A program made the translations under genes and the position numbers. From an uncultured Clostridium sp. (GTDB lineage Bacteria > Bacillota > Clostridia > TANB77 > CAG-508), in assembly GCA_947568535.1 (NCBI GenBank), contig CANOPF010000012.1:1-33660 (forward strand): a stretch of DNA of 33,660 nucleotides, given 5' to 3'. This document shows, piece after piece, positions 18,749 to 27,908 of the stretch (positions are counted from its first letter, which is position 1; every line of letters starts with the position of its first letter). The notes beneath the pieces are model-generated. The model searched no databases. It had not been told where the DNA came from and saw only the letters and a program-made list of their open reading frames with translations.

Positions 18749-19072
18749 TTATGCTTTTTGTAAATCTTGTGCCACAGGAATTAACTTTAAAATTCCACTC
18801 ATTTCAAAAATTCTTTTTACACTTTCTGTTAGGTTACTAACTTCTAATTTCGCTCCTATCATGTTTGCCAATTTATACCTTCCTATTATCATACCTATTC
18901 CTGCACTATCCATGAAAGTGACACAATCAAAATCAAATATAACTCTTTTAGGCATATATCTTTCAATTTCATAATCTGCTTTCCTCCTTATCTTTTGTAC
19001 ACTGCAATCATCAATTTCATCGGTAATTTTAAAAACTAGAAGCTTGTCCTCTTCATAAAATTTTGACTCCAT
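18749..19072 (-). CDS. spoIIAA: Anti-anti-sigma factor SpoIIAA
   Basis: 107 aa STAS-domain protein. When dephosphorylated it binds SpoIIAB and frees SigF. The phosphorylation site is Ser56 in VTFMDSAGIGMIIGRYK. RBS AAGGAGT precedes ATG 19072. First gene of the spoIIA operon. Confidence 0.95.
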   Translation of the reverse strand: MESKFYEEDKLLVFKITDEIDDCSVQKIRRKADYEIERYMPKRVIFDFDCVTFMDSAGIGMIIGRYKLANMIGAKLEVSNLTESVKRIFEMSGILKLIPVAQDLQKA

Positions 19073-19128
19073 TATTTTTTACTCCTTCCTAAGGTAGGAT
19101 TAATTTGAAAAATAAAGTGATCTCATCG

Positions 19129-19155
19129 TATCTTTATGGTTCAAATTTTTCCTCT
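19129..19155 (-). promoter_or_regulatory. Possible sigma-H promoter of the spoIIA operon
   Basis: On the minus strand AGAGGAAAA (19155-19147), 11 bases, AAAGATA (19135-19129). The -35 fits the sigma-H form RNAGGAWWW. The -10 is only a partial match to RNNGAAT. Position (about 60 bases before spoIIAA) fits the known sigma-H control of this operon. Confidence 0.35.
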
Positions 19156-19221
19156 TTTGTTTTATCTTCTTTATCATAACACCTTTTACATTTTTTTCCA
19201 ATAGTAAAAAATAAGAAGTTT

Positions 19222-19247
19222 TGTCGATTGATAAAAAGTTTTCGACA
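19222..19247. promoter_or_regulatory. Pair of Spo0A-box-like sites in inverted orientation upstream of spoIIA
   Basis: TGTCGAA on the minus strand (19247-19241) and TGTCGAT on the plus strand (19222-19228). They sit in the arms of a 9-base inverted repeat (19219-19227 / 19242-19250). Spo0A~P activates spoIIA in Bacillus; the boxes lie about 70-90 bases before the proposed -35. The same repeat could alternatively be a second terminator for valS. Confidence 0.45.
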
Positions 19248-19257
19248 AAATATAAAA

Positions 19258-19297
19258 GAAAGATGAGAAATAATTTTTTCATCTTTTCTCATCTTTC
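19258..19297 (-). terminator. Terminator directly after valS
   Basis: Perfect 13-base arms (19285-19297 and 19258-19270, GAAAGATGAGAAA / TTTCTCATCTTTC) start at the base after the valS stop codon and are followed by a T-rich stretch on the minus strand. Confidence 0.75.
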
Positions 19298-21940
19298 TTA
19301 TCCTTTTTTAAGCATTGTTTTATATTTTTCTAATTTTGCTTTTTCTTCTTCAATCTTCGCTTGTGGAGCTTTGTTCATAAATCCTGGATTAGAAAGTAGT
19401 TTTTCACATCTTTCTATCTCTTGTTGTAATTTCATTTTCTCTTCTTCTTGTCTTTTACGTTCCTCTTCTTGATCAATTAATCCTTCTAATGGTATATAAA
19501 GTTTAACTCCATCTTCTATAATTTGAATACTATCTTCTGGAATATCAGCTTGATTATTTTGTATCTTTATATTTTTCCCAAATGCTAATTTGACTAAAAA
19601 ATCCTTTGCTTCTTGAATTTCCTTGTTGTATTGTTCGGTTACAAAAATTAAATCTGCCTTTTTAGATGGATGAATATTCTTATTTGCTCGTATATTTCTA
19701 ATTTCTACAATCATTTGTTTTAATTTTCCAAGAATATCTTTATTTTCATCATAAACTACTCTTTGCTTTGCTATAGGCCAATCAGTTATCATTAATTCTT
19801 GACCATTGTCATTAGCTAGTTCTGTATAAATTTCAGAAGTAACAAAAGGCATAAAAGGATGTAATAATTTTAAACTATTAGCAAATACTTCATTTAACAC
19901 AAAACTGACTTGTATTTTATCTAGCTGATTATCACAGTAAAGCCTAGTTTTTGCCATTTCAATATACCAATCACAAAATTCATTCCAAATAAAACTATAG
20001 ATATTATCTAAAGCAATTCCTAAATCATATTCTTCCATATTTCTTGTTACTGTTTCAATTACTTTATCTAATTGATTCAAAATCCATCTGTCTTCTATCT
20101 TCAATGCTTCTGTCTTATATTTACCTGTTTTTTTATCCATGATAGATCGTCCAAAGGCAAGAATTTCTTCTTTAGATGGTCTATTCATAATAATAAATTT
20201 AGCTGCATTCCATATTTTATTCGCAAAATTAGAAGCTTGGTCTAATTTCTCTGGCATATAGCGGATATCATTTCCCATTGTTGTTCCTGATAATACAGAG
20301 AATCGCAAAGCATCTGCTCCATATTGATCGATTACTTCAATCGGATCAATACCATTTCCTAAAGTTTTAGACATCTTTCTTCCTTGACTATCCCTTACAA
20401 TTCCATGTATTAAAACATCACTAAATGGTTTCTCTCCCATAGATTCTAACCCTGAAAAGATCATTCTTGCTACCCAGAAAAAGATGATATCATAACCAGT
20501 AACTAATACATTGGTTGGATAGAATGTTTTTAAATCTTCTGCTTCTTTATTTGGCCAACCCAATGTTGAAAATGGCCATAATGCTGAACTAAACCATGTA
20601 TCTAGTGTATCCGCATCTTGTTTTAATTTGGTATAACCACATTTTATACATTTTTCTGGTTTAACTTTGGCTACATGAGTATGACCACATTCTTGACAAT
20701 AATATGCTGGGATTTGATGCCCCCACCATAACTGTCTTGATATACACCAATCTTGAATATTTTCCATCCAATTGAAATATGTTTTTTCATATCTTTTGGG
20801 AATAAATTTTACGACATTATCTCTAACCACCTTGATTGCTGGATCTGCTAATTCTTTCATCCTCACAAACCATTGTTCTGAAATCTTAGGTTCAATAGTA
20901 GTTTTACATCTTTCGCATTTAGCCACATTATGTATGTATTCTTCTTCTTTAACTAATGCCTCTATTTCTTTTAATTTTTCTACTATTTTTTGCCTTGCTT
21001 CTCGTAAATCCATGCCTTTATATTCTGGTACAAGATTTCCCATCTTAAAATTTTCATCAAATACTTCTATTATTTCTAAATTATGTCTTAACCCTACTTG
21101 ATAATCGTTCATGTCATGTGCTGGAGTAATTTTTACTGATCCTGTCCCAAATTCCTTGTCTACAAATGTATCTGCTATAATAGGAATTTCTTTGTTGATA
21201 ATTGGCAAAATACAAGTTTTCCCTACTAAATTTTGGTATCTTTCATCTTCTGGATGAACGGCTATTGCTATATCTCCTAACATTGTCTCTGGTCTTGTTG
21301 TAGCTACAACAATGTAGGTATCTTCTCCTTTTACTGGATAACGAATGTACCATAAATGAGAGTTTTCTTCTTGATATTCTACTTCTGCATCAGAAATAGA
21401 AGTATTACAGTTTGTACACCAATTTACCATTCTTTTTCCTTTATAAATTAAGCCTTTTTTATATAAATTGACAAATTGTTCTACTACAGCATTAGATAAT
21501 CCTTCATCTAATGTAAATCGTTTTCTATCCCAATCACATGAACAGCCTAGTCGTTTTTGTTGTTCTTGAATCGTTCCCCCATAATTTTTTGTCCAATCCC
21601 ATGTTTCTTCAATAAATTTTTCTCTCCCTAAGTCTTGTTTTGTTTTTCCTTCTGCTTTTAATTTTTGTACCACTTTCATTTCTGTAGAAATAGAAGCATG
21701 ATCAGAACCAGGTAACCACAACGTATTATAACCTTGCATTCTTTTAAAACGAATTAATATATCTTGTATTGTATCATCCAAGGCATGTCCCATATGTAAT
21801 TTTCCTGTTACATTTGGTGGTGGCATCATAATACAATAACTTTCTTTTGTCTTATCTCCTTTTGGTTTAAAGTATCCTTCTTTTTCCCAGTGTTGATATA
21901 ATTTTTCTTCAAAATCTTGTGGTATATACTTATCTTTCAT
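19298..21940 (-). CDS. valS: Valine-tRNA ligase
   Basis: 880 aa, full length for bacterial ValRS, cytoplasmic. It attaches valine to tRNA-Val and hydrolyses mischarged threonine. HIGH motif as HMGH (49-52, in PNVTGKLHMGHALDD), editing domain with TTRPETMLGDIAIAVHPED, KMSKS motif as GRKMSKTLGNG, Zn-type cysteine pairs (CERC, CQEC, CIKC), anticodon-binding domain, and the C-terminal coiled coil (EERKRQEEEKMKLQQEIERC). Its start overlaps the preceding small gene by 11 bases. No T-box leader is visible: only 76 bases separate that gene from the next. No in-frame CGG. Confidence 0.97.
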   Translation of the reverse strand: MKDKYIPQDFEEKLYQHWEKEGYFKPKGDKTKESYCIMMPPPNVTGKLHMGHALDDTIQDILIRFKRMQGYNTLWLPGSDHASISTEMKVVQKLKAEGKTKQDLGREKFIEETWDWTKNYGGTIQEQQKRLGCSCDWDRKRFTLDEGLSNAVVEQFVNLYKKGLIYKGKRMVNWCTNCNTSISDAEVEYQEENSHLWYIRYPVKGEDTYIVVATTRPETMLGDIAIAVHPEDERYQNLVGKTCILPIINKEIPIIADTFVDKEFGTGSVKITPAHDMNDYQVGLRHNLEIIEVFDENFKMGNLVPEYKGMDLREARQKIVEKLKEIEALVKEEEYIHNVAKCERCKTTIEPKISEQWFVRMKELADPAIKVVRDNVVKFIPKRYEKTYFNWMENIQDWCISRQLWWGHQIPAYYCQECGHTHVAKVKPEKCIKCGYTKLKQDADTLDTWFSSALWPFSTLGWPNKEAEDLKTFYPTNVLVTGYDIIFFWVARMIFSGLESMGEKPFSDVLIHGIVRDSQGRKMSKTLGNGIDPIEVIDQYGADALRFSVLSGTTMGNDIRYMPEKLDQASNFANKIWNAAKFIIMNRPSKEEILAFGRSIMDKKTGKYKTEALKIEDRWILNQLDKVIETVTRNMEEYDLGIALDNIYSFIWNEFCDWYIEMAKTRLYCDNQLDKIQVSFVLNEVFANSLKLLHPFMPFVTSEIYTELANDNGQELMITDWPIAKQRVVYDENKDILGKLKQMIVEIRNIRANKNIHPSKKADLIFVTEQYNKEIQEAKDFLVKLAFGKNIKIQNNQADIPEDSIQIIEDGVKLYIPLEGLIDQEEERKRQEEEKMKLQQEIERCEKLLSNPGFMNKAPQAKIEEEKAKLEKYKTMLKKG

Positions 21941-22319
21941 CTTCTATACCCCTTTGTTCTTGTTTTTCTGGTGCCTTTGCGAAATCTTCACCTATTGAAT
22001 TACCTAACGAAGTTTTGATTTGTGGAGGAGTTATTGATTTAATATATGTGTCTACATCAATAATACCTGTTCTTATACATTGTTTTGCTACACAAAGTAA
22101 AAGATTCAATATAGTAATATCATGAATTTTCTCTTCTTCTAATGCTAGAAGTTTTTGTTTTTCTGGTTCGGTTAGTGTTCTATCTGAATCATAAAACGCC
22201 ATAATCAGTTCAATGCTCTCATTTATTTCCCTTTCTTTACTAGTCGATTCCACAAAATGCTTCCCTTTGTTTTTTTCGTTTTCCAATAATTGGGCTAATT
22301 TTTCTTTAAATTTGTTCAT
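21930..22319 (-). CDS. Unknown small soluble protein upstream of valS
   Basis: 129 aa from ATG 22319; an ATG three codons earlier (22328) sits on the AAAGG ribosome binding site. No hydrophobic segment; highly charged N-terminal half (KFKEKLAQLLENEKNKGKHF), then a helical stretch (LTEPEKQKLLALEEEKIHDI). It overlaps valS by 11 bases and so is probably translated together with it. I do not recognise the family, and nothing links it to tRNA charging except position. Confidence 0.6.
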   Translation of the reverse strand: MNKFKEKLAQLLENEKNKGKHFVESTSKEREINESIELIMAFYDSDRTLTEPEKQKLLALEEEKIHDITILNLLLCVAKQCIRTGIIDVDTYIKSITPPQIKTSLGNSIGEDFAKAPEKQEQRGIEDER

Positions 22320-22404
22320 TGTTTTCATCCTTTCTTTTTTTGTTATTTTGGTACGTATCCCATATAAAAATTACATACACACTCTATAGATAAATGCTTC
22401 ATTT

Positions 22405-23061
22405 TTATACTTTTTGATAATCAGATGGTATTTCAAATAAATGACTATCTACTTCATCTAGTATCTCTACTGTTAATTGTTCTTCCTCTTCTCCTATAAT
22501 GGTTTTAATGTATACCAATTGGTCATCTTCAAAATAGAATCTTGTTTTTCCTTCTTTTTCACTATCAGCCTCTATGTCTTTGATTAAAAATTCAGTTATT
22601 CCTTCATATTCTTCATATTCATAATTTTTATTGTCTATTTTTTCTTTTCCTTTTCTATATTCATTATCTTTTATCTCTCCTAGTTGAAGGATGATTTTAT
22701 TTAAATCAGTTTCATTATTTTGATAAGTGTAATATTTTTTAGTATTCTTTTTTAATAAATAAGAATTTCCATCCTTCACTAAAAACGTTGATTCTTCTCC
22801 TTGATAAATTGTATTGATATATGCTGTATCATCTTTTTTGGCATAATACATTTCATTATTTTGATCTAATTTTGTTGAAAAACTAAATATTTGCTTTCCC
22901 TCTAATTCAGCATATAATTTTGTTATTCTTGAGTTTGTTCCATCTAATAATTCATTTTCTGTTTTATTTGCCTGTTTTATCCAACAAATTATTCCTGTTA
23001 TTATGGCTAACATTAACATTACTACACTTATAATTAATATGATTTTTTTCTTGTGATTCAT
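22405..23061 (-). CDS. Unknown membrane-anchored extracytoplasmic protein
   Basis: 218 aa. One N-terminal helix (5-27, KIILIISVVMLMLAIITGII), then a soluble domain rich in alternating beta-strand sequence and ending FEIPSDYQKV. A strand-rich body with a final F-x-I-P-x-x-Y segment resembles lipoprotein-carrier-like (LolA-type) domains, but this is only a resemblance. It follows pfkA by 12 bases on the same strand, likely in its operon. Confidence 0.6.
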   Translation of the reverse strand: MNHKKKIILIISVVMLMLAIITGIICWIKQANKTENELLDGTNSRITKLYAELEGKQIFSFSTKLDQNNEMYYAKKDDTAYINTIYQGEESTFLVKDGNSYLLKKNTKKYYTYQNNETDLNKIILQLGEIKDNEYRKGKEKIDNKNYEYEEYEGITEFLIKDIEADSEKEGKTRFYFEDDQLVYIKTIIGEEEEQLTVEILDEVDSHLFEIPSDYQKV

Positions 23062-23073
23062 TATTTCCTCCCT

Positions 23074-24219
23074 CTAATCACCTAAATTAATGCCAACATT
23101 TCTTGCTGTTTTAATTAAGTCATCTTCCATTGTTATTTTTCTTAAGTTACTTTCTTCTGTATTTCCTGATACTGCTCCAATTTTGGTATTTTTCCCTACT
23201 ACTTCTTCTAATGATACAGAATCTAATTTTCCATTTTTTATAACAACCAATGTTCCAAATTTTCCTTTTAATGCTAATTCCATTGCTTTTGTTCCATATT
23301 TAGTAGAAAGCACTCGATCAAATGCTGTTGGTGTTCCTCCTCTTTGCATATATCCTAATGTTGTATTTCTTGCTTCTAATCCTGTCATTTCTTCTAGTTG
23401 TTTGGCTAAAACTTGTCCAATTCCTCCTAATTTTGTGTTATCTACTCCTGTTCCATTATCTCTTGTCCCCATAATAGTTATTTCTCCACCTTGAGGCTTT
23501 GCACCTTCTGCTACAACAACAACACTAAAATTCTTTCCCCTTTTTCTTCTATTATTAATTTTTTCAACTATTCGATGTATATCATAGGGAATTTCTGGTA
23601 TTAATGCAACATCAGCTCCACCTGCTATAGCTGATTCTAAGGCAATCCAACCAGCATATCTTCCCATTACTTCTAATACCATTATTCTATGATGAGTTTC
23701 TCCTGTTGTGTGTAGTCGATCTAATGCTTCCATAGCTACAGATACTGCTGTATTGTATCCAAAAGTAATTTCTGTACAAGCAACATCATTGTCAATTGTT
23801 TTCGGCACACCAATAACATTAACGCCTTTGGTAGAAAAATCTCTAGCAGATTTTTGTGTTCCATCTCCTCCTAATGTAAAAATGCAATCAAATCCAAATT
23901 CTTTTATATTTTTTATGGCTTCTTCTGACATATCTTTGTATTCTGTTGTACCATCTTCTTTGATTATTTTATAATGAAACAAATTAGCATTGGTAGAAGA
24001 ACCAATAATAGACCCTCCTTTTGGTAAGATTCCTATTGCCTCTCCATTAGCTGCTGTAGATAGTAATACAAATTCTTTTTTTAATAAACCATTATAGCCA
24101 TCGATAATTCCATAGCATTCTATTCCATGGTTTTCTGCTGTTTTGACTATGGCTCTAATAACAGCATTAAATCCTGATACATCTCCTCCATTAGCTAATA
24201 TCCCTACTTTTTTTAACAT
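23074..24219 (-). CDS. pfkA: 6-phosphofructokinase, probably ATP-dependent
   Basis: 381 aa from ATG 24219, set by a strong AAAGGAGG; a longer frame to 24291 has no ribosome binding site. Phosphorylates fructose-6-phosphate in glycolysis. Nucleotide loop GGDVSGFNAVIRA (11-23), GGDGT (117-121), catalytic PKTIDND (139-145, Asp143). The Gly in GGDG (E. coli position 104) predicts ATP as donor, because PPi enzymes have Asp there. The Lys in PKTIDND (E. coli position 124) is a feature shared with PPi enzymes. This Gly104/Lys124 type occurs in the group III phosphofructokinases. First gene of a probable operon ending in valS. Confidence 0.9.
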   Translation of the reverse strand: MLKKVGILANGGDVSGFNAVIRAIVKTAENHGIECYGIIDGYNGLLKKEFVLLSTAANGEAIGILPKGGSIIGSSTNANLFHYKIIKEDGTTEYKDMSEEAIKNIKEFGFDCIFTLGGDGTQKSARDFSTKGVNVIGVPKTIDNDVACTEITFGYNTAVSVAMEALDRLHTTGETHHRIMVLEVMGRYAGWIALESAIAGGADVALIPEIPYDIHRIVEKINNRRKRGKNFSVVVVAEGAKPQGGEITIMGTRDNGTGVDNTKLGGIGQVLAKQLEEMTGLEARNTTLGYMQRGGTPTAFDRVLSTKYGTKAMELALKGKFGTLVVIKNGKLDSVSLEEVVGKNTKIGAVSGNTEESNLRKITMEDDLIKTARNVGINLGD

Positions 24220-24259
24220 TTTAAAAACCTCCTTTGATTTTGTTGTCTCTTCTTTCCTT

Positions 24260-24287
24260 ATTATATCAATAATCAAAATTTTTACAA
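24260..24287 (-). promoter_or_regulatory. SigA-type promoter of pfkA
   Basis: TTGTAA (24287-24282), 16-base spacer, TATAAT (24265-24260), about 40 bases before ATG 24219. Confidence 0.6.
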
Positions 24288-24446
24288 CCATTTTAGGAAG
24301 TTTTTTGTTTTTTTCTGTTTTTTATTTTCTTGTCATATTAAAATATGTATCTTTCTATTTCCTATCTTTTGTATGTAATCAATCTTGTAATGTTTTAAGT
24401 AACTAGTATTATACCTTTTTTCTATATCATTGATATTAATTAAACA

Positions 24447-24453
24447 TGTCGAA
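24447..24453 (+). promoter_or_regulatory. Spo0A-box-like site upstream of the XRE gene
   Basis: TGTCGAA, followed at 24457 by a related TGTCAAT. A GATAAT -10-like box (24486-24491) follows with no good -35, as expected for an activator-dependent promoter. The remainder of the 24220-24520 intergenic stretch shows only AT-rich sequence and the pfkA promoter. Confidence 0.35.
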
Positions 24454-24520
24454 AAATGTCAATACAATTATCGTTAGATTTATGGGATAATAGCTTTAAT
24501 TTTATATTTAAGGTGATTGT

Positions 24521-24733
24521 ATGATTAAAGAAAAAAGGAAATCTAAACAATATACACAAGAAAAAATGTCTCAACTTCTAGGTATTAGTCTAAGACAATA
24601 TGTAAGAATAGATAATGAAGAAGATTTACCAAGAAGAGATGTTCTTAGAAATTTAATCATAGAATTAGATTTAACTAATGAAGAAATAGGAGAATATATT
24701 AGAAAAATGACTAAAAATGAGGATATTGCCTAA
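24521..24733 (+). CDS. Small XRE-family helix-turn-helix regulator
   Basis: 70 aa, essentially a single DNA-binding domain: KRKSKQYTQEKMSQLLGISL carries the first helices and RQYVRIDNEEDLPRRDVLRN the recognition and following helix. The C-terminal region (LDLTNEEIGEYIRKMTKNED) is short and charged. RBS AAGGTGA. It is the only plus-strand gene between pfkA and the spoIIIA operon and converges on spoIIIAH. Target unknown. Confidence 0.75.
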   Translation: MIKEKRKSKQYTQEKMSQLLGISLRQYVRIDNEEDLPRRDVLRNLIIELDLTNEEIGEYIRKMTKNEDIA

Positions 24734-24734
24734 A

Positions 24735-24764
24735 AAATAAAGGCTTATTTTTTTGCCTTTATTT
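24735..24764. terminator. Bidirectional terminator between the XRE gene and spoIIIAH
   Basis: Arms AAATAAAGGC (24735-24744) and GCCTTTATTT (24755-24764) with a T-rich loop. It overlaps the spoIIIAH stop codon and serves both convergent units. Confidence 0.8.
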
Positions 24765-25433
24765 ACTTGCTATATGTATATTTTCAATTTGTACTTTCAT
24801 CTCTCTAGCAATAATATTTTGAATTTGTGCCACTTGTTCCTGTTTTATTTCCTCTGCTTCTATAATAACACTAACACTATCCCCATTCACAAAAATTATA
24901 CTATTTTCAAATCCTTTTGTCTGAATTAAATTTTCACAAATCATAATGCTATTTTTCGTTTCATTAATTTTTTGTATTTCTTGTGTTACTGCTTGTTTTT
25001 GGGTTTCTAATGAATGGCTACTATTTAATACCTTTTCATAAGTTTCCAACATTTGAGAATACATGGTATCTCTTTCTAACTTAGACTTTGTAAAATAATT
25101 ATTATTTTGTTTACTACTGGTTTCTATCGTTGTATTTTCATTTTGTTTTAATTCCTTATTCATAATTGTATTATTTGTCATTTGATTTGATTCATTGATT
25201 GTATTGGTTACTTGATTTGTATCTGTTCTATTCTCCGAAATCACATCATTGCTATTAACTAAAGTGGCATCTCCTATATTGGCTAATTGACTATCATCAT
25301 TCGCCTCTATTTGCATAGATGTTTCAACCGATGATGTTTTGTCTGTATTGGTTGTATAATTCAAATATCCTGCTGTCATTAACATTAATACAATCACATA
25401 AATAATTACTTGATTTTTTTTAAATAATTTCAT
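24759..25433 (-). CDS. spoIIIAH: Stage III sporulation protein AH
   Basis: 224 aa from ATG 25433 (AGGAGG 8 bases upstream; a frame open to 25454 is rejected). One N-terminal transmembrane helix (QVIIYVIVLMLMTAGYL), a Thr/Asn/Ser-rich spacer (about 30-115), and a C-terminal ring-building (YscJ/FliF-like) domain (KLERDTMYSQMLETYEKVLN to the end). It sits in the mother-cell membrane and pairs with SpoIIQ of the forespore, whose candidate lies at 15570-16403. Confidence 0.88.
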   Translation of the reverse strand: MKLFKKNQVIIYVIVLMLMTAGYLNYTTNTDKTSSVETSMQIEANDDSQLANIGDATLVNSNDVISENRTDTNQVTNTINESNQMTNNTIMNKELKQNENTTIETSSKQNNNYFTKSKLERDTMYSQMLETYEKVLNSSHSLETQKQAVTQEIQKINETKNSIMICENLIQTKGFENSIIFVNGDSVSVIIEAEEIKQEQVAQIQNIIAREMKVQIENIHIASK

Positions 25434-25496
25434 CTTTAACCTCCTAAATGCCAATAAAAACTAATTTTTGGCAATTTTAATATTTATCTTTGCATG

Positions 25497-26120
25497 TTAA
25501 TTCATTGCAAATACTTGTATTTTGTGGGTAGCAAGACCAGTAACTGCTTCTACTGCTTGAATAATATCTGTTTTTATTTCTATATTACTAGCTCCTTTAG
25601 CTGTTATAATCGCACCTTCTACTTTGGGTTGTATAACCTTTTGGGTAATTGGTATTTTTTCACCATTTTGTTCTTGATATATAATTTCTTTCTGTAAATT
25701 AGTTTCTTGTATTTTTCTAGTCCCCCCTGAAGTATCTCCTTCTTCTGTATGACTTGTTTTTGTCGTTTCATTGTACATCGCAACAACTTCATTGGTCTCT
25801 GAATAATTAACAAATACCTTTACTTCTCCTACTCCTTGTATTTTGGATAATATTGTTTCTAATTGCTCTGCTAAATTATCTGTTACTATCTGGTTATCTA
25901 GTTTGGTTGTCGAATTATTTGTATTAGCTAATTGCTTCGAATTTACTGTATTTTCTTGTTTGGTTACTTGTTTGTTCCCTTTCCAAACCATATTAATGAT
26001 AATAATCGTTATGATGAGTAAAACAACAAAAAAAACTAAATTCTCAATTTTCTTTTTGTTGTTTTTATCACCTTCTTCGTGATTTCCTTCTATGAATTGT
26101 TTTAACTTATCTCCAAACAT
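25497..26120 (-). CDS. spoIIIAG: Stage III sporulation protein AG
   Basis: 207 aa. Short cytoplasmic N-terminus, one transmembrane helix (about 27-46, LVFFVVLLIITIIIINMVW), then a ring-building domain (LAEQLETILSKIQGVGEVKV, VEGAIITAKGASNIEIKTDI). Forms the ring of the spoIIIA channel complex. Its start overlaps the end of spoIIIAF by 19 bases. No in-frame CGG. Confidence 0.9.
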   Translation of the reverse strand: MFGDKLKQFIEGNHEEGDKNNKKKIENLVFFVVLLIITIIIINMVWKGNKQVTKQENTVNSKQLANTNNSTTKLDNQIVTDNLAEQLETILSKIQGVGEVKVFVNYSETNEVVAMYNETTKTSHTEEGDTSGGTRKIQETNLQKEIIYQEQNGEKIPITQKVIQPKVEGAIITAKGASNIEIKTDIIQAVEAVTGLATHKIQVFAMN

Positions 26121-26731
26121 TTTTCACTCACCCCATATTCTTCTATAAAAAATTTTTTAATGTTTTGAATATCTGACTTTTGTATTTTTTTACTTTTATT
26201 TTCTTCTTGTTCTATATCATTTGTCTTTTTGATTGAAGTATCAATTGGCTTTATTTTTTGCATTTGCATTACTATTTGATTTTCTATTCCTTGTTCTTTT
26301 TGCCTATTTTCTTCTGTTGATAATTTTTGCATTTTTACTTTTATCTTTATGATTTTTGTTTCTTCTTCTTTGTCTGATATTTGTGCTTTAACTTTACAAT
26401 TTGTTGCTTCATATCCTTTTTCTTTTAATTTTTTTACTATATCTTTTTCTAATTCTTTTTCATACAGTTCTTCAATTCTTTCATCCATTGAACTTTGATT
26501 TAAACTTGAACTAACTTCTGATGTAGTATATTTTTCTAAATTAATTTGTTCAATATTTCCTATTTGCTGATTAGAAAGGAAAGGTGAAAACATCGTAAAT
26601 AAAACATAAATTCCCATTACCATTCGTATATATTTTTTTGTTTTATTATTTGGTAACAACATTTCCAAAATTGAGATAATAACAATAGCTAATCCTAATC
26701 CTTTTACCCATGAACTCATAAACTCTATCAT
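26102..26731 (-). CDS. spoIIIAF: Stage III sporulation protein AF
   Basis: 209 aa. Two N-terminal transmembrane helices (LGLAIVIISILEMLLPN and YIRMVMGIYVLFTMFSPFL), then a charged soluble domain (about 60-209). The NKTKKYIRMVMGIYVL stretch between them is typical of the family. AAGGAG precedes ATG 26731. Part of the mother-cell channel complex. Confidence 0.88.
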   Translation of the reverse strand: MIEFMSSWVKGLGLAIVIISILEMLLPNNKTKKYIRMVMGIYVLFTMFSPFLSNQQIGNIEQINLEKYTTSEVSSSLNQSSMDERIEELYEKELEKDIVKKLKEKGYEATNCKVKAQISDKEEETKIIKIKVKMQKLSTEENRQKEQGIENQIVMQMQKIKPIDTSIKKTNDIEQEENKSKKIQKSDIQNIKKFFIEEYGVSEKCLEIS

Positions 26732-26743
26732 ATGTATTTCTCC

Positions 26744-27893
26744 TTATCTATACATCATTCCACTATTAGATATTTTTAATACTAAAGTTGTCCCAATAAT
26801 AATCATAAAAGAAATACTACTTAATATTGCTAAAAAGATTTTAAAAATATCACCTATTTGCTCTAATAAACTCGTTACTTTTGAATCAGCAATTGGTTGT
26901 GTAACACTTGCCAGAAGTTTATAAGCAACAGTCAAAGTTGCTAATTTTATGATTGGTACAATGCAAATTCCTAAAATAATAATTACACCAACTAATCCTA
27001 CTGCATTTTTCAAGATAACTCCACATCCTAAAACAGTATCTACAGCATCACCTAAGATCTTCCCTACAACTGGAATAGCAGAACTAACTACTGCTTTTGT
27101 TGTTTTAGCAGTAATTCCGGTCTACACTACTTGACATGGTTCCTTCTAAAGAAACCACTCCCACAAATACAGTTAAAACAATGCCTAAAAACCATACAAT
27201 TCCTGACTGAAAAAACTTTGCTAGTTTATCTATTTTTATTTGTTCTGATAATTTAGATAAAATGACCATAGCAGTAAAAATCATCACACAAGGAAGAATA
27301 ATATCTTGGATAACATTTCCAATAAAATTGATCATAAACAAAATAATTGGTTCTATCACCCCACTAGTTGCTATACTCCCTGTAGACATCATTAATGTAA
27401 TTAATAGTGGTACTAACATATTCATAAAGGCTACTAAGTTTGTTGTTGTATCTTGTACCATTTTTACAATATCAGAAAAACTTGTCATAATAATAGTAAC
27501 AATTAATATATATTGAGCATAATAAATTAATTGGGCAATACTTTTATTTTCTAAACTTTCACTAATTGACTTCAAAATACTATGGATTACCATAATAGCT
27601 AAAATACTTCCTATTACTTTTATACTAATAATAACTTCTGAACCCAATAAATTCAATATTTTTTTTCCTATTGTCGAATTGTCTATCTCTCCACGAATAG
27701 CATCATTCAACACCTCTCCCATATCCATATCCTCAAAAAAACTGCCCATATATTCTTTAGAATTTTTCAAAAAGTCTTGTATGCCAAATTCCTTCTGTTG
27801 CTCTTGTATCGTTTCTTCATTGTCACTATAGCTCTTAGAAGTAGGAAGTAGGATAAACAAAGCAATTAATACAATTCCCACAAATTTTTTCAT
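26744..27893 (-). CDS. spoIIIAE: Stage III sporulation protein AE, read through one +1 CGGA site
   Basis: 382 aa after one +1 shift at 27119, normal for SpoIIIAE. Signal-like N-terminus (MKKFVGIVLIALFILLPTSK) and several transmembrane helices. The shift occurs in the conserved stretch SSSVDGITAKTTKAVVSSAI, continuing PVVGKILGDAVDTVLGCGVI, which matches the family's PVVG...DAxDTVL segment. Unrecoded, the protein stops after VDRNYC and loses its last 120 residues including three membrane segments. Multi-pass component of the spoIIIA channel; preceded by spoIIIAD (15-base gap). Confidence 0.92.
27116..27119 (-). other. +1 recoding site CGGA in spoIIIAE (Gly259)
   Basis: Minus strand reads AGT GTA GAC C GGA ATT ACT GCT AAA. 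The zero frame gives VDRNYC-stop; skipping C gives VDGITAKTTKAVV, continuous with the downstream frame and family-typical. Confidence 0.93.
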
Positions 27894-27908
27894 TTGTACT
27901 CCTTATTC

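Noticed and set aside
21930..22404. T-box leader for valS
   Set aside because: The space before the small upstream gene is only about 76-85 bases, and no specifier loop or T-box core sequence is seen.
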